DNA of 48,076 nt, from the NCBI GenBank assembly GCA_964539395.1, contig CAZIIU010000023.1, positions 1 to 48,076 on the forward strand, given 5' to 3'. The DNA is from M55B112 sp964539395. Its GTDB lineage: Bacteria > Bacteroidota > Bacteroidia > Bacteroidales > GCA-2748055. Below are positions 1 to 8,373 of the stretch, one piece after another; position 1 is the stretch's first letter, and each line of letters starts with the position of its first letter. A program made the position numbers and the translations under genes. The notes beneath the pieces were generated by a model. It did no database searches, had not been told where the DNA came from, and saw only the letters and a program-made list of their open reading frames with translations.

Positions 1-1
1 G

Positions 2-75
2 TGATTCCGGAAGGATTCGAACCTTCGACCTACAGCTTAGAAGGCTGTTGCTCTATCCAGCTGAGCTACGGAACC
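2..75 (-). tRNA. tRNA-Arg (anticodon UCU)
   Basis: On the minus strand the sequence folds as a complete cloverleaf. The acceptor stem GGTTCCG (75-69) pairs with CGGAATC (9-3) with one G-U pair, followed by discriminator A at position 2. The T arm is GAAGG-TTCGAAT-CCTTC. The anticodon stem ACAGC/GCTGT encloses the loop CTTCTAA, which places TCT at the anticodon (plus-strand positions 39-41). It decodes AGA. Position 1 would be the first C of an encoded or added CCA end; the window edge prevents telling which. Confidence 0.95.
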
Positions 76-380
76 GATCTGAATTGCGAATCAATGATCT
101 ATTTATTTAGCACCATCGAAAGCGGTGCAAATATAATAAATATAGTTACACGGGAAAACTTATTTTAAATCGAAAAAGAGATGCAGACTACCCATTTAAG
201 GGACTTATACTTACCTGAATTTAAGATGAATTTTGGTGAACCGAAAAATTAATGGTTAATAACCTGAATACCTGATCCCCATTTGAAGAAGGAAAAACCG
301 TAGTTCATTTCTTTTCCGAATCCTGACACAGGTAATTGGCCAGTCCGTTACTTTAGAAAATATCCGGAAGTTTTCCCTAT
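76..380. other. Intergenic stretch without a recognisable gene
   Basis: This 305-bp gap lies between the tRNA-Arg gene and the end of asnA. I see no credible coding frame. At about 110-133 there is a short inverted repeat, GCACC and GGTGC around a purine-rich loop. On the minus strand the same stretch reads TTTG, 18 bases, then TAAATAAA, which loosely resembles a Bacteroidota promoter that could drive the tRNA. Both readings are weak. Confidence 0.4.
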
Positions 381-1415
381 TTAGATCAGCCTGATACCGC
401 ACTTTCTGCAATGGTCAACCATTTCTCCCGGCCAGATTGCAGATTGTATTTCGCCGATGTGAGCCTTCCGAAGATAGACCATTGCAGTGCGTGACTGTCC
501 GATACCTCCACCGATGGCAGACGGCAGCTCACCATCCATCAACCTACGGTGAAACAGGAGTTCCAGCCGGTCCATATTGCCGGTGATCTCTAGCTGACGC
601 ACCAACTCATCGCGGTCAACTCTGACACCCATGGAGGTAAGTTCACATGCACACTTCAGTACACTATTCCAAACGATGATATCACCATTCAATCCTTTAA
701 ACCCCTTTTCTGTCTCCGTCGTCCAGTCATCATAATCCGGTGCCCGTATATCGTGAGGTTTTCCATCCGGCAGATCTGCACCGATCCCCACCAGGAACAC
801 AGCACCATACTTCTCTGTAATCTTGTCCTCACGTTCCCTGGGAGTCAGATCCGGATACATCTCGTATAATTCTTCTGCATGGATAAAGGTAAGTTCCTCC
901 GGAAGCACAGGCCTGATCAATGGATAAAGTGTAAACAAATAGTATTCAGTGCGCCGGATCGTGGCATACACCTGACGCGCTGCCCGTTTCAGTGTTTCCA
1001 GATTTCTACTCTCCCTTCCGATTACCCGCTCCCAGTCCCATTGATCCACATAAACACTATGCAGATTATCCAACTCCTCATCAGGTCTGAGTGCATTCAT
1101 ATCCGTATAGATGCCGTTACCCAGTTCAATATCATAATCGCGCAGCATCATCCGTTTCCATTTGGCCAGCGACTGCACCACCTCTGCTTCCTGGTTACGC
1201 ATATCCTTTATCTTAAATTCAACCGGTTCCTCGACCCCCCTGAGGTTGTCATTCAATCCGGTTGAACTAAGCACGAACAGAGGTGCCGTAACCCTTCTGA
1301 GTCTCAGCTCAGAGGAGAGCCCGATCTCAAAATGCTCCTTCATTAGTTTCAAAGCAGTCTCTGTTTGCTTCAGTCCGAGAATCGGCTTGTAGTTGTCAGG
1401 AATAATCAATCGCAT
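381..1415 (-). CDS. asnA: Aspartate--ammonia ligase
   Basis: The gene encodes the ammonia-dependent asparagine synthetase, which makes L-asparagine from aspartate, ATP and NH3 in the cytoplasm. The 344 residues match the usual length of the family (about 330-345). AsnA is a class II aminoacyl-tRNA-synthetase-like enzyme; recognisable segments are LSSTGLNDNLRGVEEPV near residue 50, the VYVDQWDWE stretch near 122, and the glycine-rich GGGIGQSRTAMVYL block near 303 that belongs to the ATP site. Translation starts at an ATG. A TAnnTTTG element about 90 bp upstream could drive it. The upstream same-strand neighbour is a broken gene, so asnA is probably transcribed alone. The family assignment is firm. 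Confidence 0.96.
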   Translation of the reverse strand: MRLIIPDNYKPILGLKQTETALKLMKEHFEIGLSSELRLRRVTAPLFVLSSTGLNDNLRGVEEPVEFKIKDMRNQEAEVVQSLAKWKRMMLRDYDIELGNGIYTDMNALRPDEELDNLHSVYVDQWDWERVIGRESRNLETLKRAARQVYATIRRTEYYLFTLYPLIRPVLPEELTFIHAEELYEMYPDLTPREREDKITEKYGAVFLVGIGADLPDGKPHDIRAPDYDDWTTETEKGFKGLNGDIIVWNSVLKCACELTSMGVRVDRDELVRQLEITGNMDRLELLFHRRLMDGELPSAIGGGIGQSRTAMVYLRKAHIGEIQSAIWPGEMVDHCRKCGIRLI

Positions 1416-1506
1416 AACATTGGTTTTTAAAAGGGTCTATTATTACTATAAATCTCCAATTGCACTTCTGAAAATGGTATAACCCTTAACTGCAATCCCC
1501 ATTGTT

Positions 1507-1514
1507 CAAATTTA
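1507..1514 (-). promoter_or_regulatory. Candidate Bacteroidota -7 element for asnA
   Basis: The minus strand reads TAAATTTG, a match to the Bacteroidota -7 consensus TAnnTTTG, about 92 bp upstream of the asnA ATG. It overlaps the last codon of the upstream gene remnant. I see no convincing -33 TTTG box, so this is a motif match only. Confidence 0.35.
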
Positions 1515-1817
1515 CGATACCTTTTTCGAAATTGATTCCAGTTTTATCTCCAGTCTTAATGCCGTAATCAAAAATATCCTCGCTAATAAAAAGGAGAACG
1601 CTGAGTTGATAGCATTACTCTCATAAATTGTTCCGAAAGATTGTGCTATCACTGCAGTTATACCAAGGGCTCTGAAGCAATCTGCCGCATGCTGGCATGA
1701 ACTGCCTGTGCCGAAATTTCTTCCGGTGATCAAAATATCGCCCGGCTTCACCCGGTTGCGGTTCGAATGTGCGGCCGGGATCTTTTCAATCATCGTGGAA
1801 CCTGTTGCATGATTCAT
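1512..1817 (-). pseudogene. Remnant of an aconitase/isopropylmalate dehydratase small subunit (swivel domain)
   Basis: The 101-codon frame resembles the middle of LeuD/HacB-type swivel domains: VKPGDILITGRNFGTGSS near residue 24, then HAADCFRALGITAVIAQSF and a NAINSAFSFL stretch that in real LeuD reads NAIN.GLP. It starts too late: the usual N-terminal strand with the DTDVIIP motif is missing and is not found in the 190 bp upstream. After residue 77 the sequence stops resembling the family. The conserved GSSREHA substrate-binding loop reads GSSCQHA, so the arginine is lost. No large subunit (leuC) is nearby. These points suggest a decaying gene; a short diverged active protein is less likely. 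Confidence 0.6.
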
Positions 1818-1995
1818 TCATAGTGTAAATATACAATCTGCAGTGGTATTTCAAATCTATTGTACAACACCTGCAGATCAGAATCGTTCATTACCTCTTT
1901 TTCCGATATTCCTTCCTTCTGTATAACGTATACCGGCGTTTGGGTTGACGACCGTTCTGATTCCTTTCACTGCCTTACGTTATTTTTCAAATCAT

Positions 1996-2003
1996 TATCT
2001 TTG
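1996..2003 (+). promoter_or_regulatory. Candidate -7 element of the MFS gene
   Basis: TATCTTTG matches the Bacteroidota -7 consensus TAnnTTTG and ends only five bases before the ATG at 2009. If it is used, transcription would begin at or within a few bases of the start codon, giving a leaderless or nearly leaderless mRNA. Confidence 0.4.
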
Positions 2004-2008
2004 CAGCG

Positions 2009-3220
2009 ATGCTTCCACATCCTAATATACCGCGCCTTTACACGATAAAAATCTCCAAGTGGTTCATGCTGTATATGCCAATCGTGGTACTGTTCTTTGA
2101 GAGCAATGGACTGAAAATGAAAGACATCATGGTATTGCAGGCGATCTATTCCGTCATGATCGTAGTACTTGAGATTCCATCCGGCTACATGGCGGATGTA
2201 TGGGGTCGTAAGAAGTCAATCCTTACGGGAACAATTCTCGGTGCGGCCGGGTTTATGATCTACGGAGTGAGTTACGGGTTCATGGGGTTCCTTGTGGCCC
2301 AAATCGTCCTGGGCATCGGTCAGAGCCTGGTCTCTGGGGCCGATTCAGCCATGCTGTATGATTCGCTGCTTGAAAATGGCCGTGAAAAGATGTACAGCAG
2401 GTACGAAGGAAGGATCACCTCCCTTGGCAATCTCGCTGAGGCTGCTGCGGCGCTGCTTAGTATCCTGCTGGTCACCATATCATTAAGAACTCCCTACTAT
2501 GGACAAATTATCGTGGCGTGCATTGCGATCCCTGCAGCACTGACCCTCCGGGAGCCAGTTCAGCACAAACAACTGGTGTACCGCGATTTCAGGGAAATAA
2601 TTGACATCTCACGTTTCGCAGTGATAGGCAACAAAACATTGCGCCGCAACATTCTGTTTTCTGCATTCACAGGCTGTGCAACACTCACCATGGCCTGGTT
2701 TGCCCAAAAGTTTTTCGAATACAGCGGGATTGACAAGGTATGGTTCGGCTTGCTCTGGGCCGCACTGAACATCATCGTTGCCATCGCCTCCCTCCTCGCC
2801 TACCGTACCGAAATGCTGCTGGGTCCACGGCGAACAATCGTGCTTATAAGCCTTACGATACCGCTCGCTTACATTGGCTTGTCGTTCTCCGGACTAGTTA
2901 TTGGACTCATTATTCTGGCATTCTTTCATCTGGTGAGGGGATATGCTACCCCGGTACTGAAAGATTATATCAATCGCGTCACCAGCTCTGAGATCCGTGC
3001 TACAGTGCTGTCGGTAAGAAATTTTGTGATCAGGATCATTTTTTCTGTAGCAGGACCGCTCATCGGGTGGGTGAATGATGTGTATGACCTGCCGGCAGCG
3101 TTGCTTCTCGGTGGTATCATCTTTCTGGTATTGAATGTGCTCGCGGGGATTTTGTTCCTGGCTTCACGCAGCTATATGAACGACCCGGTTAAATATGTAT
3201 CAAGGACAAGACCGTCATAA
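2009..3220 (+). CDS. Major facilitator superfamily transporter
   Basis: This is a 403-residue integral inner-membrane protein with about 12 hydrophobic segments, the standard MFS size. The signature loop between helices 2 and 3 is present as GYMADVWGRKKS near residues 59-70 (MFS motif A, G-x3-D-x2-G-R-K/R). A second acidic/basic loop, GADSAMLYDSL, follows helix 4. The C-terminal half has a weaker repeat of the same fold. Nothing in the sequence or the neighbours identifies the substrate; the family includes drug, sugar and metabolite exporters. The gene stands alone on the plus strand, convergent with the MBL hydrolase gene. Confidence 0.85.
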   Translation: MLPHPNIPRLYTIKISKWFMLYMPIVVLFFESNGLKMKDIMVLQAIYSVMIVVLEIPSGYMADVWGRKKSILTGTILGAAGFMIYGVSYGFMGFLVAQIVLGIGQSLVSGADSAMLYDSLLENGREKMYSRYEGRITSLGNLAEAAAALLSILLVTISLRTPYYGQIIVACIAIPAALTLREPVQHKQLVYRDFREIIDISRFAVIGNKTLRRNILFSAFTGCATLTMAWFAQKFFEYSGIDKVWFGLLWAALNIIVAIASLLAYRTEMLLGPRRTIVLISLTIPLAYIGLSFSGLVIGLIILAFFHLVRGYATPVLKDYINRVTSSEIRATVLSVRNFVIRIIFSVAGPLIGWVNDVYDLPAALLLGGIIFLVLNVLAGILFLASRSYMNDPVKYVSRTRPS

Positions 3221-3262
3221 ACAGGTCCTCAGTCTGGTATAGATGCATCATTTAAAAGCGGA

Positions 3263-4024
3263 TCAAACCTTCAGTTCCAGTCCGTCATAGGCGGGGATCA
3301 TTCCTTTGGGTAAAAGGGTTTTAAACTCCTTCTCCTTCCCCATCTGATGGGAAATATGTGTAATATATCCTTTTCTGGCACCTAGTTCAAGAAATAACTT
3401 TCCGGCCTCATCGAGTGTAAAATGGGAATGGTGTTTTTCCTTTCGCAGCGCACCAATTACAACCTGTTCAATTCCCTTTAACTTCTCCTTCTCCATGAAT
3501 GAAATGAAGTTAGCATCAACCAGGTAGGCAAAATTATTGATCCTGAATCCAAGTACCGGCATATTTGCATGTATCATCCGGATGGGGACAAACCGGATAT
3601 GCCCGATAGTAAACGGATCAGTATTGATCTCATGCAGGATCACATTGGGTACCCCGGGGTACTTGTTCTCTGCAAACACATACGGGAAGGATATGCGGAT
3701 CGATTGCAGCACCCGCTTTTCCCCGTATAAGTCCATCGAACGCTTTTGAAGAAAATTGAATGATCTGATGTCGTCCATCCCTGCAATATGGTCCCTGTGC
3801 TCATGGGTATAAACCACTGCATCCAGTCCGGTGACCTTCTCCCGCAACATTTGCTGCCTGAAGTCAGGCCCGGTATCGATCACAATAGTGGTTGCATCAT
3901 CATAAACCAGTATTGAAGAGCGTAACCTGTTGTCGTGGGGATCATCCGATCTGCAAGCAACGCATTTACATCCGATCACCGGCACTCCCTGCGACGTTCC
4001 TGTACCAAGAAAAGTAATTTTCAA
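3263..4024 (-). CDS. Metallo-beta-lactamase-fold hydrolase, PhnP-like
   Basis: The 253-residue cytoplasmic protein has the binuclear metal site of the MBL fold: HEHRDH at residues 74-79, IDTGPD near 49-54 preceding it, and later histidines (MIHANMP, HHSHFT, HISHQMG). An N-terminal pair of cysteines in GCKCVAC resembles the extra zinc site of PhnP-type phosphodiesterases. The likely activity is hydrolysis of a cyclic or linear phosphodiester; the true substrate is unknown. The start is a TTG codon (4024-4022), preceded by a purine-rich AAGGAAA that looks like a real Shine-Dalgarno sequence. No ATG gives a complete N-terminus. It is divergent from the methyltransferase gene, sharing a 158-bp promoter region. 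Confidence 0.85.
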   Translation of the reverse strand: MKITFLGTGTSQGVPVIGCKCVACRSDDPHDNRLRSSILVYDDATTIVIDTGPDFRQQMLREKVTGLDAVVYTHEHRDHIAGMDDIRSFNFLQKRSMDLYGEKRVLQSIRISFPYVFAENKYPGVPNVILHEINTDPFTIGHIRFVPIRMIHANMPVLGFRINNFAYLVDANFISFMEKEKLKGIEQVVIGALRKEKHHSHFTLDEAGKLFLELGARKGYITHISHQMGKEKEFKTLLPKGMIPAYDGLELKV

Positions 4025-4182
4025 TTTCCTTCTTTTTATAAATTGAGCCCGAAAATAGCAATTTTAACAAGAAGGCTGAAGATATTTCATATATCCTGCA
4101 GCATTTCATTGAAAAGTATCCCGGTTTTTCCATTGATACCCATGAATGAACCACGGATTTTATGTAAGTTTATCTCAAAAAC

Positions 4183-4890
4183 ATGTCAGCCCACCTTTAT
4201 CTCATACCAAACTCTTTGGGAAATTCCGACCCCGGTACCTATCTGCCACCACAAGTACAACAACTCATTTCCCACCTCAGATTTTTTGTGGTTGAAAAGA
4301 CCAGGAATGCCAGAAGATTTTTAAAAACGATCGACAGAGAGATATTAATCGACAACCTCACTTTTTACGAACTCAACAAGCACACCAACTTGAATGAAGT
4401 CGAAACCTATCTGCAGCCTCTTCTTGAGGACCACGATATGGGTCTGATCTCAGAAGCGGGACTTCCCGGTGTAGCAGATCCTGGTGCCGTATTAGTAAAG
4501 CATGCACACCAGAAAAACATCCGGGTGATTCCGCTGGCCGGACCTTCATCAATCTACATGGCACTTATGGCATCGGGGTTGAATGGACAATCGTTCAGGT
4601 TTGTGGGGTACCTGCCGGTTCATCGGGGGGATCGGATCAGTTCATTAAAGAGCCTTGAAAGGATTGTCGAAGAGAAGGGAGAGACCCAGATATTCATAGA
4701 AACACCTTACAGGAACAGTACATTGCTGGAGGATATCATTACTGCCTGCCGGGAGCAAATGTTACTTACTATTGCTGTGGATATCACCATGGAAACCGAA
4801 TTGATCAAAACAGCAACGCTGGGATACTGGAAAAAGCGAAAACCGGATCTGCATAAGCGTCCGGCTGTCTTTCTGCTGGGAAGGTTATAA
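4183..4890 (+). CDS. RsmI/YraL-like SAM-dependent methyltransferase
   Basis: The 235-residue protein belongs to the tetrapyrrole-methylase superfamily, subgroup RsmI, which 2'-O-methylates C1402 of 16S rRNA. Visible signatures are an N-terminal YLIPNSLGN strand, SEAGLPGVADPG at residues 90-101 (SAM pocket), and PLAGPSS at 117-123. It is shorter than E. coli RsmI (about 286 residues) and lacks its C-terminal extension. The N-terminal VATPIGN motif of RsmI is replaced by IPNSLGN, so it may be the second, short paralogue found in Bacteroidota, whose target is not certain. Its stop codon lies one base from that of the convergent FKBP gene. Confidence 0.82.
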   Translation: MSAHLYLIPNSLGNSDPGTYLPPQVQQLISHLRFFVVEKTRNARRFLKTIDREILIDNLTFYELNKHTNLNEVETYLQPLLEDHDMGLISEAGLPGVADPGAVLVKHAHQKNIRVIPLAGPSSIYMALMASGLNGQSFRFVGYLPVHRGDRISSLKSLERIVEEKGETQIFIETPYRNSTLLEDIITACREQMLLTIAVDITMETELIKTATLGYWKKRKPDLHKRPAVFLLGRL

Positions 4891-4891
4891 T

Positions 4892-5857
4892 TTAATCCTC
4901 CTTCTCTCCCACCGGTTTAGGAATCCTTATGTCGAACAGAAGTGCCTCGTAAGGGGGGATCGAAGTTTTGTTTGTTTTATCCACCTGTTTTCCCTTTTCA
5001 CCATATCCCAGTTGGTGAGGTATAAGCAGCTGACCCGTTCCACCATACCTGAACCACTTCAGTCCGATATCCCATCCGTCAATTACCTCGCCTTTACCAA
5101 CGGTTACACTTAATCCTTTGCTATTGCCTTCGTTCGTATCGAAGATCCTGCCATCAAGCAGTTGTCCGGTATAAAAAACCTCGAGTTTATTGCCGTCTGT
5201 GATCTGTGCGCTATCGCCCGCAACACCAGGGATATAATACATCGTCACACCCGACTCCTTATCTTTTATTGAATCGGCTGTAGGATGCTCATCAAGGAAA
5301 GCATCAATCTGTTCCTGTTCCCTCTCTACAGGGTCTCCGATCACTTCCACCAGCTCAATATCATACATAAGTGATTCGAACCTGCCAATATTTCCGAGGC
5401 CTGCACTTCCATAACCAAGATCGCTTTTAAAGAGCAGTCTCGAAATGCCTCCCTCCTTCATCATGGAGAGGCCTTCGCGCATACCGGCCATTTCAGTGCC
5501 ATGCTGATATTTATAAGGACCATAGAGGACATTGCTATTGTAGAGATTGTATTCCGTGGCCCACTCTTCGGTATAAGTATCCACAACCTTCTCATCGGGA
5601 ATGGTATAGGCAAGATAGTTGATCAGAACGAAGTCACCCGAATCGGGAGAAGCGCCCTCACCTTCCTTATATTCAATGTAATACAATCCACTTTGGGTTG
5701 GTTCTATGTCTGGATAACGTGCATCGAGATACAAGTTGAAAAACCGTTCTTCCTCGGCAATGTAATAATCATAATCAATCTCCTCCTCACATCCTGTAAA
5801 TGCAAACAGGGCAGCCAGTGCAATCAATACGGAATTTTTTATCGTCATTCGCATCAT
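4892..5857 (-). CDS. FKBP-type peptidyl-prolyl isomerase lipoprotein with two FKBP domains
   Basis: The protein has 321 residues. The N-terminus is a lipoprotein signal peptide with a lipobox ending AFTGC near residue 23, so the mature protein should be lipid-anchored in the periplasm or outer membrane. Two FKBP domains follow, at about residues 55-175 and 200-312. The second has the classical core (VFYTGQLLDGRIFDTN, VIDGWDIGLKWF, LIPHQLGYG); the first is more divergent. It should catalyse proline isomerisation or act as a chaperone for exported proteins. It precedes no other gene in its direction, but a second FKBP gene lies just upstream on the same strand. Up to three in-frame ATGs (5857, 5854, 5848) could serve as the start. 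Confidence 0.88.
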   Translation of the reverse strand: MMRMTIKNSVLIALAALFAFTGCEEEIDYDYYIAEEERFFNLYLDARYPDIEPTQSGLYYIEYKEGEGASPDSGDFVLINYLAYTIPDEKVVDTYTEEWATEYNLYNSNVLYGPYKYQHGTEMAGMREGLSMMKEGGISRLLFKSDLGYGSAGLGNIGRFESLMYDIELVEVIGDPVEREQEQIDAFLDEHPTADSIKDKESGVTMYYIPGVAGDSAQITDGNKLEVFYTGQLLDGRIFDTNEGNSKGLSVTVGKGEVIDGWDIGLKWFRYGGTGQLLIPHQLGYGEKGKQVDKTNKTSIPPYEALLFDIRIPKPVGEKED

Positions 5858-5933
5858 ACTTTCATTTCAAACTGCAAATCTACATAACTTATTCTTAAGA
5901 TGAAGTGGTAATTGGTAAAGTTGCGTCTGTACG

Positions 5934-6464
5934 TTACCTTTTTACCTCAAGGATATTCACCCTAGTAAGAAGAATTGAGGAACCCGGTACCCTGTCGCCA
6001 TCACCAAAATTACCATGCGCAAGGTAAGGAGGTATAATAAATCGTGCCCGGTCTCCCTCACGCAACAGGAGCAACCCCTCTTCCAGTCCGACTTCGATTC
6101 CTCCTTTACCAGTAACGATCCTCTTTGGGTTTAAAGTATCTGCAGAATAACAAATCTTTCCTGTGATCAATCGTGTCTCGTAAGCATAAGCCACAAGTTT
6201 GTCCGGTTCAATGAGCGGTCCGTCACCCTCTTCCACCACCTCATACCACAGCCCGGTTGAGGTCTCTGTCATTTCCCAGCCTACCCTGTCGATAAAAGCT
6301 ATAATATGCTCCCTGTGGCGCTCCCGGATATACCTGTTTGTTTCGATAAAAGTATTTTCAACATGGTCATCAACAATTTCGCTTCTCTCCTGTACAGGGG
6401 TCTTACAGGAGAATGCAATCAGAATAGGGGGAAACAGGATCAGTTTAATTACTGGTAAGTTCAT
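5934..6464 (-). CDS. GldI-like FKBP-type peptidyl-prolyl isomerase lipoprotein
   Basis: The 176-residue protein has a lipoprotein signal peptide (lipobox LIAFSC at about residues 15-20), a charged linker, and one FKBP domain (residues about 75-175) with the landmarks VTGKGGIEVGLEEGL and IIPPYLAHGNFGD. It resembles GldI, the FKBP lipoprotein needed for gliding and for type IX secretion components in flavobacteria. Its start overlaps the end of the DHH phosphoesterase gene by 20 bp, so the two are translationally coupled. A gldI / DHH / ndk neighbourhood is familiar in Bacteroidota. Whether this organism glides cannot be told; the chaperone role is the safer inference. Confidence 0.85.
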   Translation of the reverse strand: MNLPVIKLILFPPILIAFSCKTPVQERSEIVDDHVENTFIETNRYIRERHREHIIAFIDRVGWEMTETSTGLWYEVVEEGDGPLIEPDKLVAYAYETRLITGKICYSADTLNPKRIVTGKGGIEVGLEEGLLLLREGDRARFIIPPYLAHGNFGDGDRVPGSSILLTRVNILEVKR

Positions 6465-7464
6465 CCTTATATAGTTTTACTATCGACTCAAACTTTGCAA
6501 TGGTTTCTTTAAGGGACAGGGTTTCTTCCCCACCGGCGGCATTGATATGTCCACCACCATTAAAATGATCTGCAGCGATCCGGTCGACTGATAGTGCTCC
6601 TTTTGATCTGAAAGATACTTTAACGCAGGAATTTTTTTCAATAAAAAGTGCTGAAAGCCTGATGCCCTTGATTGAAAACGGAATATTTACAAACCCCTCT
6701 GTGTCTCCTGTCTGGTGATCAAAGCGTTCGAGTTCTTCTTTGTCGAGGTAGATATATGCGGTATTAAGGTCTCTAACCACAACCATTTTTTCCGACATAC
6801 AATAGCCCATCAGCTTCATCCGGCTTTCAGAATAGCTGTCGTAAATACTGCTGTAAATACAGTCCTTATCTATACCCGCATCAACCAATGCTCCTGCTAT
6901 ATTGAATATTTCGGAATAGGAGGATGCATACCTGAAATTCCCTGTATCGGTCATAATTGCAACATACAGACAAGTGGCAATATCCCTGTCGACGGCTTCT
7001 GCTCCGGAAGTGGCAGTGATCAGGAGGTAGATCATCTCTCCTACCGATCCCCGCCATGGTTCGGAAAGTACAATATCTGCAAACTCTTCCGGCTGTTGGT
7101 GATGATCGATTAACACTTTAAATGCCGTGGATGCCAGGAGGTCGGATTTCAGATTTCCAACACGTTCCGGATCGTTAAAGTCAAGAAGAAACATTGTATC
7201 AGCCTGGTCCAGGATTCTTTTACACTTTCGTTTTTTTTGCTGATAAACTGAGACCATTTCATAACCTGGAAGCCAGTTTAGGAAATTTGGAACCTGGTTG
7301 GGAATTATGACATTTACAGGAACACCATTTTTTCGGAGGAAAATTGCAATGGCAATGGCAGAACCTACACCATCTCCGTCGGGATTCAGGTGTGAAATTA
7401 CCACAACAGGTGCTTTTTTCTTAATGACCTCCCTGATTTTTTCTGCCGGATGTGTATATACCAT
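6445..7464 (-). CDS. DHH/DHHA1 phosphoesterase (NrnA-like oligoribonuclease / pAp phosphatase)
   Basis: The 339-residue cytoplasmic enzyme has the DHH-family metal motifs in order: SHLNPDGDGVGS near residues 24-35, LLDFNDPERVGN near 94, the signature IDHH near 119-122, and a C-terminal DHHA1 domain with GGGHINAAGG near residue 308. NrnA proteins degrade short oligoribonucleotides and dephosphorylate 3'-phosphoadenosine 5'-phosphate (pAp). pAp is the by-product of PAPS-using enzymes such as the sulfotransferase encoded near 40.7 kb, but this gene pairs by position with the FKBP gene. I place the start at the ATG at 7464; a GTG lies directly before it. Confidence 0.9.
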   Translation of the reverse strand: MVYTHPAEKIREVIKKKAPVVVISHLNPDGDGVGSAIAIAIFLRKNGVPVNVIIPNQVPNFLNWLPGYEMVSVYQQKKRKCKRILDQADTMFLLDFNDPERVGNLKSDLLASTAFKVLIDHHQQPEEFADIVLSEPWRGSVGEMIYLLITATSGAEAVDRDIATCLYVAIMTDTGNFRYASSYSEIFNIAGALVDAGIDKDCIYSSIYDSYSESRMKLMGYCMSEKMVVVRDLNTAYIYLDKEELERFDHQTGDTEGFVNIPFSIKGIRLSALFIEKNSCVKVSFRSKGALSVDRIAADHFNGGGHINAAGGEETLSLKETIAKFESIVKLYKDELTSN

Positions 7465-7598
7465 CACTTATTTCATGGTTTAAAAGGACCGTCTTTAGCT
7501 GCACCAGAATAGTTATGCCGATGATTTATCGAGCTGATGATTTGGTTTATCGACGATCAAAAGTAAAAAATAATCTGTTTGACTTAACAATTAATAGC

Positions 7599-7606
7599 TA
7601 TATTTG
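7599..7606 (+). promoter_or_regulatory. Candidate promoter of ndk (-7 element)
   Basis: TATATTTG matches the consensus TAnnTTTG. A TTTG that could be the -33 box ends 17 bases earlier (7578-7581). Transcription would start near 7612, leaving a 5' leader of about 25 bases before the ndk ATG. Confidence 0.55.
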
Positions 7607-7637
7607 TTAGAGGTCACATACAATTAAACGAATTAGC

Positions 7638-8057
7638 ATGACTGGAGATTTTACCTTCACGATGATTAAACCCACCGCGGTGTCGAACGGGTATGCAGGT
7701 CCGATTCTGAACATGATAAGCGAGAACGGTTTTCGAATTGCTGCCATTAAAATGTTTCAAATGACCAAAAGAGATGCGGAAAGGTTCTACGCCGTTCACG
7801 AGGGAAGGTCATTTTATCCCAGCCTCATTGAATTCATGAGTTCAGGTCCTGTCATTGCCGCCATTCTTGAAAAGAAAAACGCCGTAGAGGAGTACAGGAA
7901 GCTGATCGGTTCAACTGATCCGGAAAAGGCTGAAGATGGAACCGTCAGGAAACTCTTCGCAGTTTCCATGCAGCAAAATGCTGTTCATGGTTCCGATTCA
8001 GATGAGAATGCTGCAAGTGAGTCCTCATTCTTTTTCTCGGAAAGTGAAAGGTTTTAA
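7638..8057 (+). CDS. ndk: Nucleoside diphosphate kinase
   Basis: The 139-residue protein transfers the gamma-phosphate of ATP to nucleoside diphosphates through a phosphohistidine. The catalytic histidine is His117 in NAVHGSDS; the other fixed landmarks are FTMIKPTAV near residue 7, FYAVHEGRSFY near 50, SSGPVIA near 68 and GSTDPEKAEDGTVRKLF near 91. Length is normal for the bacterial enzyme. It faces away from the DHH gene across a 170-bp gap that carries its promoter. Confidence 0.96.
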   Translation: MTGDFTFTMIKPTAVSNGYAGPILNMISENGFRIAAIKMFQMTKRDAERFYAVHEGRSFYPSLIEFMSSGPVIAAILEKKNAVEEYRKLIGSTDPEKAEDGTVRKLFAVSMQQNAVHGSDSDENAASESSFFFSESERF

Positions 8058-8075
8058 AAATCCGGCCGGGAACAA

Positions 8076-8366
8076 TCACCTGAGAATTATATCTTCAATC
8101 ACTTCCGACCCGGCAGATTCGTTCAGCCGCCGTATCAGATCCTGTTTGATCAGGGCCAGTTCATTCCTTAGCACCGAGGAGTGAAGTTTTACAAAAAGCT
8201 TTCTTTCCCTGATGTATAATGATTTTGTGGCCATCGCAATATTCCGGCCAAGCAGTTCACTCCAGCTCTTTTCAATGCGGTATTCTGCCAATCCTTTTTG
8301 CAGGTTGTTGGACCGAACAAACTCATCAAGCAAAGATCCGATTCGTTTTTCCCTTCTTCTTTCCAT
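8076..8366 (-). CDS. DUF721 / DciA-like protein
   Basis: The 96-residue basic protein consists of one DUF721 domain: an N-terminal RREKRIGSLLDEFV helix, a central KSWSELLGRNIA segment, and a C-terminal LFVKLHSSVLRNELALIK segment. DciA proteins of this family help load the replicative helicase DnaB in bacteria lacking DnaC/DnaI. It follows recF on the same strand with a 7-bp gap, a pairing that fits a replication/repair role. Whether it is a full functional DciA is inference from family and context. Confidence 0.8.
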   Translation of the reverse strand: MERRREKRIGSLLDEFVRSNNLQKGLAEYRIEKSWSELLGRNIAMATKSLYIRERKLFVKLHSSVLRNELALIKQDLIRRLNESAGSEVIEDIILR

Positions 8367-8373
8367 GATGCTG

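Noticed and set aside
110..133. Hairpin GCACC...GGTGC upstream of the tRNA gene as a terminator
   Set aside because: A five-base stem with a nine-base loop and no clean T-run is too weak.
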